DNA from: Endomicrobium sp.
Lineage (GTDB): Bacteria; Elusimicrobiota; Endomicrobiia; Endomicrobiales; Endomicrobiaceae
Direction of reading: 5' to 3'
Assembly (NCBI GenBank): GCA_031264425.1
Contig: JAISDY010000005.1
Location: forward strand, 1 to 7,016
DNA: 7,016 bases
Shown here: piece after piece, positions 1 to 5,122 of the stretch
How the letters are laid out: each line of letters starts with the position of its first letter
How positions within the stretch are numbered: position 1 is the stretch's first letter
Notes under the pieces: generated by a model
Seen by the model: the letters and a program-made list of their open reading frames with translations, nothing else
Database searches by the model: none
What the model was told of the DNA's origin: nothing
Program-made: the position numbers and the translations under genes

Positions 1-347
1 GAACCCAAAAAAGAAAATACAGGAAGAACATTTAATAGCAATACGCCGACAAAAGCCGTTCTCTCATTGTAAAGTTTTTTAACGCATATAAAAAATACCC
101 ACATTGCGAAAAAGAAAATTAAAACTGTGGGAAATCTTACTGCAAATTCATTGTTGCCGAAAACTAATGTTGACGCTTTAATTATATAGCCAATTAAAGG
201 GGGGTGGTCAAAATACGAAAAGTCCAAAAATTTAGAATATACCCAGTAATGAGCCTCGTCTATAGTTAGTCCTATCTTACCTATTATTAACAGCCGCAAT
301 AGCGTTGTGGCAACATTTACGATCCAAAACCATAACTTATAATTCAT
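1..347 (-). CDS. GT39/PMT-type membrane glycosyltransferase, N-terminal part (cut by window edge)
   Basis: This is the first 115 codons of a leftward gene whose 3' end lies outside the window. The translation starts MNYKLWFWIVNV and carries the hallmarks of the PMT_2/ArnT-like family: an acidic pair in DEAHYW (D30, E31) just after the first membrane helix, then YFDHPP (45-50), IKASTLVF (56-63), AVRF (69-72) and KKLYNE. Family members are multi-spanning inner-membrane enzymes that take a sugar from a polyprenyl phosphate and transfer it on the outer face of the membrane; the acidic pair sits in the first external loop and is the presumed catalytic centre. The start codon abuts the stop codon of the GT2 gene with no gap, and a GGGAAG ribosome binding site lies in the last GT2 codons, so translation is probably coupled and the GT2 product may supply the donor. 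It is a clear paralogue of the gene at 2319-3743. The acceptor and sugar cannot be read from the sequence. Confidence 0.88.
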   Translation of the reverse strand, partial: MNYKLWFWIVNVATTLLRLLIIGKIGLTIDEAHYWVYSKFLDFSYFDHPPLIGYIIKASTLVFGNNEFAVRFPTVLIFFFAMWVFFICVKKLYNERTAFVGVLLLNVLPVFSFLG

Positions 348-1046
348 TTATCTTCCCGTTAATTTAAGTTTTAAAACTTTGAATAAGTATGTTATTAAAG
401 TTCCTGGGCGAAGTTTTGATTTGCCTGAAAATCTGGCAAGGAATATTATCGGGTATTCTTTGACTTTCAAATTATTTTCTTTAATTTTGTATAGAACTTC
501 AGTAACTATGAAAGGGTCGCTTGCCGTTAATTCGGCTGCGAATTTAGCTAGAGCTGATCTTTTAAACATTCTATAACCGGAAGTAGGATCCTGTATTTTA
601 ACTCCCAATACAAAAGACAAATACCGTCTTGAAAAATTGCTTACTATTTGTCTGAGTATTGATCTCTCCTCATCTTTTCCGCCGTTGATATAGCGCGATC
701 CTATAACCACGTCGCAATTTTCTATTGTTTTTAAAAATTCCGTGATATATTTAGGGGAATGGGAGCCATCCCCGTCCATTTCAACTATATAATCGGCTTT
801 CATATCAAGAGCTTTTAAGAATCCGTCTTTGCCGGCATATCCGCGACCTTTTCTTTCTTTTCTTAGTAGAAGATGCACTTTATTATTTGTTTTTGATATT
901 TCTTCAACTATTTTATACGTTCCGTCGGGAGACATATCGTCCACAATCAAAACATCCGCATTGGCTCCGCAATTTAAAATTTCATCAATCACCAGCTTTA
1001 TATTGGAAGCTTCGTTATATGTCGGCACCATTACGACGGTTTTCAT
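348..1046 (-). CDS. GT2 polyprenyl-phosphate sugar synthase (dolichol-phosphate mannosyltransferase type)
   Basis: This 232-residue protein is a soluble or peripheral GT-A fold enzyme of family GT2 that resembles DPM1. Motifs in order: MVPTYNEASNI at the N-terminus, VDDMSPDGT (35-43) for nucleotide binding, the metal-binding DxD in MDGDGSHSP (D91, D93), GSRY (116-119), DPTSGYRMF (153-161) and a basic C-terminal ARFSGKSKL segment (204-212). Family members transfer mannose or glucose from a nucleotide sugar to a polyprenyl phosphate on the cytoplasmic face of the membrane. The length matches the short DPM1 form; there is no C-terminal GtrA-like or two-helix membrane domain, which argues against ArnC- or GtrB-type enzymes. 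An AGAGG site five bases before the ATG supports the start. It lies 39 bases after the GT9 gene and directly abuts the GT39 gene at 347, so the three probably form one transcript. Mannose is the default guess for the sugar, but the sequence does not prove it. Confidence 0.9.
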   Translation of the reverse strand: MKTVVMVPTYNEASNIKLVIDEILNCGANADVLIVDDMSPDGTYKIVEEISKTNNKVHLLLRKERKGRGYAGKDGFLKALDMKADYIVEMDGDGSHSPKYITEFLKTIENCDVVIGSRYINGGKDEERSILRQIVSNFSRRYLSFVLGVKIQDPTSGYRMFKRSALAKFAAELTASDPFIVTEVLYKIKENNLKVKEYPIIFLARFSGKSKLRPGTLITYLFKVLKLKLTGR

Positions 1047-1085
1047 AAAAACCTCTATTTGAACTGTAAGATAGAAACTTATAAA

Positions 1086-2225
1086 TTATAAATATTGCCC
1101 AATTGCTTTTATAACATCTTTTGCCACGATTGACTCCATACAGTTATCAATTAAATCGCACTCCTGCTTATAACAAACCACGCAGTTTTTATTAGACTGT
1201 ATTTTTACGCCTTTGGAGTATATTTCTATTTCATTGGCTGAAGTTGGACCAAAAAGAGCCACGATATTTTTTTTAAGTCCGGTGGCAGCGTGCAAAGCCA
1301 TAGTGTCTCCGCACAAAACTACGTCGCATAGATTTATTTTTGCAAAGAAATCCGGAATAGTATTATCAATTCCAGTTGATATAACGTTTGGCATATTTTC
1401 TTTTAAAATCAAGTCAATTTCGCTTTTATCCTGAGCGCCGCCGAGCAATAAAACGAAATATCCTTTTTGCGAGAAATATTTTGCGGTTTCAATAAACCCT
1501 TTTGATGTCCATTTTTTTAATTTCCACCTATTGCCCGCTCCGGGGTTTATGCCTATAATTTTTTTATCGCGGGTTATATTGTTGTCTTTTAAAAATTTCT
1601 CAGCTTTCTCTATTGAATTTTTTTGCAATGGAACAATTATTTCATAGTCGTCTTTTGGCAGTTCGGCTATTTTGGACATCCAATATTGATATGTAAAAGC
1701 GTTGGCTTTCTTAAGTTTATCATAAGCGCTTGTTTTAAGCCATTCTTTAGTGTAATTATTTGAAGTTATGATGTTTCTGTGATCGTCCAAAGTAAACCCT
1801 AGCACTTCTTTTTTGTTTGAAAGTTTTGTAATAGATAAACTTTCAAAAGCCAAATCTAAGTTGACGACAATGTCAAAAAATTCGTTTACAAGATATTTTA
1901 TGACATTTCCGTCGTTATGTATTATTCTATCTATCAGATTATTGCCTTCAAGAACAGCGGCGTTTTTTATATCAACAATCCAAGATATTTCGCTTTTAGG
2001 GTAAACTTCTTTTAAACCGTTTAAAAGAAAAGTAGTTCTTAAAACATCGCCCATAGCTCCAAGTTTAACAATTAAAATGCGTTTATTATCTTTCTTGGCT
2101 GAAAGTTTTGAATAGTTTTTGCACTCTTTACAAACGGCGTTGTTATTTTTTTGGTAAACACAAGGTCTGTCTAACGGAAATTTAGAACAATCTGTAAAAA
2201 CTTCAAAAGAATCGGTTTTTATCAT
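1086..2225 (-). CDS. GT9 (heptosyltransferase-like) glycosyltransferase with N-terminal cysteine motif
   Basis: This 379-residue GT-B enzyme belongs to family GT9, the ADP-heptose:LPS heptosyltransferase family, which builds the lipopolysaccharide core in the cytoplasm. The N-terminal domain begins at ILIVKLGAMGDVLRTT (50-65), the classic acceptor-side GxxGD loop. The C-terminal donor domain shows INPGAG (226-231), LLLGG (259-263), CGDTMALHAA (305-314) and ALFGPTS (323-329). About 48 residues precede the usual family start and hold four cysteines (C13, C22, C32, C35). A second set lies near the C-terminus (C348, C351, C356, C362), in the place where many GT9 proteins carry a CxxC-type cluster. 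Both look like metal-binding or disulfide sites, but no role is known to me. There is no signal peptide. No strong Shine-Dalgarno site precedes the ATG, so the exact start is less sure, though the extension is in frame and retains the cysteine pattern. The sugar (heptose or another) is not determined. Confidence 0.9.
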   Translation of the reverse strand: MIKTDSFEVFTDCSKFPLDRPCVYQKNNNAVCKECKNYSKLSAKKDNKRILIVKLGAMGDVLRTTFLLNGLKEVYPKSEISWIVDIKNAAVLEGNNLIDRIIHNDGNVIKYLVNEFFDIVVNLDLAFESLSITKLSNKKEVLGFTLDDHRNIITSNNYTKEWLKTSAYDKLKKANAFTYQYWMSKIAELPKDDYEIIVPLQKNSIEKAEKFLKDNNITRDKKIIGINPGAGNRWKLKKWTSKGFIETAKYFSQKGYFVLLLGGAQDKSEIDLILKENMPNVISTGIDNTIPDFFAKINLCDVVLCGDTMALHAATGLKKNIVALFGPTSANEIEIYSKGVKIQSNKNCVVCYKQECDLIDNCMESIVAKDVIKAIGQYL

Positions 2226-2256
2226 AATTTATAAAGCTAGCAAATCTTGCCCGACA

Positions 2257-2285
2257 TTGCAATACCGTGTACAAAGTGGTAAAAT
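2257..2285 (+). promoter_or_regulatory. Putative sigma70-type promoter for the rightward genes
   Basis: TTGCAA (2257-2262) and TAAAAT (2280-2285) are separated by 17 bases, matching the -35/-10 consensus at four and five of six positions. Transcription would begin near 2291-2293, giving a leader of about 27 bases before the ATG at 2319. It lies between the divergent GT9 and GT39 genes. Only a weak TATAAA-like box (2229-2236) was seen for the leftward genes. AT-rich DNA yields such matches by chance, so this remains a prediction. Confidence 0.45.
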
Positions 2286-2309
2286 CATTAGTCGATGAAT
2301 TCATTTAGT

Positions 2310-2313
2310 GGAG
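2310..2313 (+). promoter_or_regulatory. Ribosome binding site deciding the GT39 start
   Basis: GGAG lies five bases before the ATG at 2319. The earlier in-frame ATG at 2295 has no comparable site and would lie only 9 bases after the predicted -10 box. The same GAG(G)TTTTT-ATG arrangement precedes the GT2 gene (AGAGG at 1052-1056 region on the minus strand), which suggests this is the usual spacing in this genome. Confidence 0.7.
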
Positions 2314-2318
2314 TTTTT

Positions 2319-3743
2319 ATGGATAAGTTATTTTGCGGAAAAAACGCTTTTTTTATTGCCGATTTTGTCGTTTTGTTTAAAATATTTTTATCCGCTTCTA
2401 TAGAACTTCACCCGGACGAGGCGTATTATTGGCTTTGGTCCCGGCATTTAGCTCTAGGATACTTTGACCATTCTCCAATGGTGGCATGGTTTATAAAAGC
2501 AACCACCTTATTTTTCAACTCTGAGGCGGCGGTAAGATTTTCTTCTATAATAACGACTATAATACTCAGCTTTTTGATATGGAATCTGGCTAAAAAACTT
2601 TTTAATGAAACTATAGCCGCTGCGTCCGTTATCGTGTTAAATACTTTGCCTGAAATGATGACAGCCTCTATAATAATAACCCCAGACACGCCCGTATTTT
2701 TGTTTTTCTCCCTGAGCGTTTATTATTTGTCGCGTTTGATTGAAAGTGACCAAACAAAGTATTGGTATATAACAGGCTTGTTTTTTGGATTGGCTCTTCT
2801 CTCAAAATATACCGCCGTATTGTTTGGTTTAAGTCTTTTTGTATATATAATTGCAGACAGAAAATGGCGCTGGTTTAAAAATAAACGTTTTTATTTTATG
2901 CTTATTGTCTCTTTCATTGTGTTTTTGCCTGTTATTATTTGGAATTTACGGCATGAGTGGGTGTCTTTCACATTTCAACTTCATCACGGCTTGACGAGCA
3001 ATAAAATTCATTTTGATTATATTTTTGACTATTTGGGTTCACAGTGTCTTGCCGCGGGTCCTGTTATTTTTATTTCCGGTATTGTCGTGGCAATCGGTTA
3101 TTTTTGTTCAAAGAATTCAAAAAAGATTTTTATCGCATCTTTTTCTGTGCCAATAATAATGTTTTTTTTGTTCACGGCTTTAAAAAGAAATCCGGGAGCA
3201 AATTGGCCCGCCTTTGCCTATTTTGCCTTCAGCATTATGTGTTGCGCTTATTTGCTTGAAAATAACTCAAAAATAAAAAGAAAGATTCTAATATATGGAA
3301 TAGCGTTTAATTTTGTCATATCTTTTCTTTTGGGTTTGCACGTTAAGTATGCGATTGTTCCTTTGAGGCTTTTTTCACGTCATGCCGCTGTTGCCGACGC
3401 CACTAATTGGTTCTACGGTTGGAAGGAGCTCGGAGATAATCTTGTAAAAAGAAATATTAAATACGTTATAGCCGACACCCAGCAGTGGGGTGGCGCTATG
3501 GCTTATTACACAAAGAACAAATTACAAGTATTAACGGGACTGTCGCCTGTAAATCAGTTTAAGTATTGGACTATTCCGGACGACTTGCCTTATTCAAAAG
3601 TTGCGGTTGTAAATGTGGATAAAGATATGGAAGACGATTTTAGTAAAATTAAAAATGCTGATATTATAATGGTTTCAAGAAACGGAATTCCTATTCGTCA
3701 ATACGTGGTTGTTGAAAGCGACGGTTATGAAATAAAAAAGTAA
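2319..3743 (+). CDS. GT39/PMT-type polyprenyl-phosphate-sugar glycosyltransferase, inner membrane
   Basis: This 474-residue membrane protein (482 if the ATG at 2295 is used) belongs to the PMT_2/ArnT-like group. After one helix it shows HPDEAYYW with the presumed catalytic acidic pair D33/E34, then GYFDHSPM (47-54), AVRF, ITPDTP (120-125) and NLRHEWVSFTFQLHHG (209-224), all in the family order. About ten hydrophobic helices reach residue 345, followed by a soluble outer-face domain of about 130 residues containing WFYGWKELG. Such enzymes transfer a sugar from a polyprenyl phosphate to lipid A, another glycan, or protein on the periplasmic side. The start at 2319 is preferred because of its GGAG site, the promoter position, and because it places 32 residues before the DE pair, close to the 29 of the paralogue at 1-347; the first eight residues of the longer form are hydrophilic and uninformative. 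The likely donor synthase is the divergently transcribed GT2 gene. Acceptor unknown. Confidence 0.88.
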   Translation: MDKLFCGKNAFFIADFVVLFKIFLSASIELHPDEAYYWLWSRHLALGYFDHSPMVAWFIKATTLFFNSEAAVRFSSIITTIILSFLIWNLAKKLFNETIAAASVIVLNTLPEMMTASIIITPDTPVFLFFSLSVYYLSRLIESDQTKYWYITGLFFGLALLSKYTAVLFGLSLFVYIIADRKWRWFKNKRFYFMLIVSFIVFLPVIIWNLRHEWVSFTFQLHHGLTSNKIHFDYIFDYLGSQCLAAGPVIFISGIVVAIGYFCSKNSKKIFIASFSVPIIMFFLFTALKRNPGANWPAFAYFAFSIMCCAYLLENNSKIKRKILIYGIAFNFVISFLLGLHVKYAIVPLRLFSRHAAVADATNWFYGWKELGDNLVKRNIKYVIADTQQWGGAMAYYTKNKLQVLTGLSPVNQFKYWTIPDDLPYSKVAVVNVDKDMEDDFSKIKNADIIMVSRNGIPIRQYVVVESDGYEIKK

Positions 3744-3772
3744 TTGAATTGCGAAAGACAAAATAGTACAAT
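3744..3772 (+). promoter_or_regulatory. Possible promoter just upstream of the β-barrel gene
   Basis: TTGAAT (3744-3749) and TACAAT (3767-3772) are 17 bases apart, matching the consensus at four and five of six positions. The expected transcription start (about 3779) falls within two bases of the ATG at 3781, and no Shine-Dalgarno site lies in the 37-base gap. If real, it would give a nearly leaderless transcript for the β-barrel/GH57 pair. A chance match in AT-rich DNA is quite possible. Confidence 0.3.
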
Positions 3773-3780
3773 TCCAATCT

Positions 3781-5121
3781 ATGAGATACGCGGTTGCGAT
3801 TTTAATGTTTCTGTTTGCGGCATCTTCTCTTCTTGCGGATCAGTCTGATTCGGTAAACGTCTCCGTTACGCCGACAATTTCTCTTGCTTTAGATTATGAC
3901 TTGCAATTTAGAGCGGCATATTATTCAAATATAGACTATACGTCAGCAAAGCGCAAATCGGTTGATATTTTTTCTCAATATTTAAATTTAAATGTGATAG
4001 GAAAATTTGACAAAAGAATTGAAATGTCTGCAAAAATTGCCTCATACGGTTTTTCCGGAAAATATGATAATGCTTTTGCAATGCCTTACGAAGATGAAGA
4101 TAAAGATTTTTCATTCTTTTTAGAAACGGCTTTTCTTAAATTTAAGACAGAAAAAGATTTTCCTCTTCCATATACCATATATATTGGGAAACAAGAATTT
4201 CATTACGGCAGCGGACTTGTAGTTGACAGCGATAACACAGGACTGCTTGGAGCTGAGGCAACGGTTGAGCTTTCTAAGTTTTTAACAATAGACATGTTTG
4301 CTTCAAAAGTTCCAAATGAAAATTTTAGTTTTTATGGAGTCAATTTTAATTTTGATTCTTTGATTGAGTTTACAATCTGCCAAGAACGCAATAATTCCGG
4401 GTTTTTATATAAAAAAGGATTATCTACGAAAGATCTCGCGGATAATTCAAATAATTCAAATAAAATTGAATACGATAATAAAACTTTTTACGATTTACGC
4501 ATAGCAAGCGAAGGAAAAAAGTATGGCTATGCCGTTGAAGCCGCTCAACAAAAAGGTCGCTTATCAAAAGACACTGCGGAAAAAGTTGATTACGACGCGT
4601 ATATGCTTAGTTTAAACGGGGCGTGGCATGGTGAGATATTAAAAAAAGACGCCGACGCTAATATTTTATTCACATATTCCGGAGCTAAAGGGGAAAATTG
4701 CTTTAGCCCTACGTTTGCAAAAAGATACAACGGTTTGCAAAGAATAGGATATGGAACGTTATTTGCCGCAAATACCACCGATTCTTTTGTTGTAATACCA
4801 AACGGATATTATGGAATAAACACATTGGGATTCTCTTTTGGTATTTGCCCGTTTAATGCGGTCGGTGCGGGAATTGCCTACTTCCTTTTTTCAGCGTCGG
4901 ATGCGCCTGCTGACGCCGGAGACACTGGATTTGCTAAAATTTACGGAGCAAAAGCGGATTTAGGCAAAGAGTTTGATTTTTTTGTTAAATATAAATACAA
5001 GCATTATTTTGATGTAATTTTTGATTTTGCATTTTACACGCCGCCGTCAAAAGCGGATAAAGTTTTTGCAAATACGGATTCATCGTATTTATTCCAAGTG
5101 GGAATAATTTCAAGGTTCTAA
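3781..5121 (+). CDS. Predicted outer-membrane β-barrel protein (alginate-export/porin-like)
   Basis: I do not recognise this 446-residue protein as a named gene. It opens with a signal peptide (MRYAVAILMFLFAASSLLA, likely cut before D20). The rest alternates polar and aromatic/hydrophobic residues as β-strands do, with turns rich in D, N, K and G. The last strand ends YLFQVGIISRF: a terminal F with hydrophobic residues at -5, -7 and -9 is the usual signal for barrel assembly by BamA. The stretch YIGKQEFHYGSG (134-145) resembles the GRQE-x-x-YGDG strand of AlgE-like alginate-export channels, a local likeness only. A probable surface loop near 220-237 holds a small asparagine/serine repeat. It follows the GT39 gene after 37 bases and precedes the GH57 gene by one base. 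A channel for oligosaccharide or polysaccharide is a reasonable inference from the neighbour; a structural or non-specific porin is the alternative. Confidence 0.75.
   Translation: MRYAVAILMFLFAASSLLADQSDSVNVSVTPTISLALDYDLQFRAAYYSNIDYTSAKRKSVDIFSQYLNLNVIGKFDKRIEMSAKIASYGFSGKYDNAFAMPYEDEDKDFSFFLETAFLKFKTEKDFPLPYTIYIGKQEFHYGSGLVVDSDNTGLLGAEATVELSKFLTIDMFASKVPNENFSFYGVNFNFDSLIEFTICQERNNSGFLYKKGLSTKDLADNSNNSNKIEYDNKTFYDLRIASEGKKYGYAVEAAQQKGRLSKDTAEKVDYDAYMLSLNGAWHGEILKKDADANILFTYSGAKGENCFSPTFAKRYNGLQRIGYGTLFAANTTDSFVVIPNGYYGINTLGFSFGICPFNAVGAGIAYFLFSASDAPADAGDTGFAKIYGAKADLGKEFDFFVKYKYKHYFDVIFDFAFYTPPSKADKVFANTDSSYLFQVGIISRF
4442..4463 (+). repeat. Tandem 9-bp repeat inside the β-barrel gene
   Basis: ATAATTCAA occurs twice in direct succession (4442-4450, 4451-4459) and continues for four more bases before diverging. 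It encodes N-S-N-N-S-N around residues 222-228 of the β-barrel protein, in a hydrophilic stretch that is probably an external loop. Because the unit is three codons, gain or loss of a copy would keep the frame. Confidence 0.7.
5112..5115 (+). promoter_or_regulatory. Ribosome binding site of the GH57 gene, inside the β-barrel gene
   Basis: AAGG lies seven bases before the GH57 ATG (5123) and is formed by the last sense codons of the β-barrel gene (S-R-F-stop). The stop codon and the next ATG are separated by a single base, so ribosomes finishing the first gene would be placed on the second start. This favours coupled translation. Confidence 0.6.
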
Positions 5122-5122
5122 C

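Noticed and set aside
199..204. Run of six G (C on the coding strand) in the partial GT39 gene
   Set aside because: It encodes H-P-P of the conserved YFDHPP motif, so protein constraint explains it.
348..1046. Reading the GT2 gene as arnC and the GT39 genes as arnT (lipid A aminoarabinose pathway)
   Set aside because: The GT2 protein lacks the C-terminal membrane helices of ArnC and is closer to the short DPM1 form; no other arn genes are present in the window.
1267..1274. Runs of eight T in the GT9 gene and at 3162-3169 in the GT39 gene, considered as phase-variation tracts
   Set aside because: Runs of this length are expected in AT-rich coding DNA (KK/F codons), and both frames are intact across them.
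3044..3259. Second plus-strand frame within the GT39 gene
   Set aside because: Out-of-frame shadow of a membrane helix region; the product is an aromatic/cysteine jumble without motifs.
3744..3777. Inverted repeat GAATTG...CAATTC between the GT39 and β-barrel genes, considered as a terminator
   Set aside because: Six AT-rich pairs around a 17-base loop with no following T run make a weak hairpin, unlikely to terminate.
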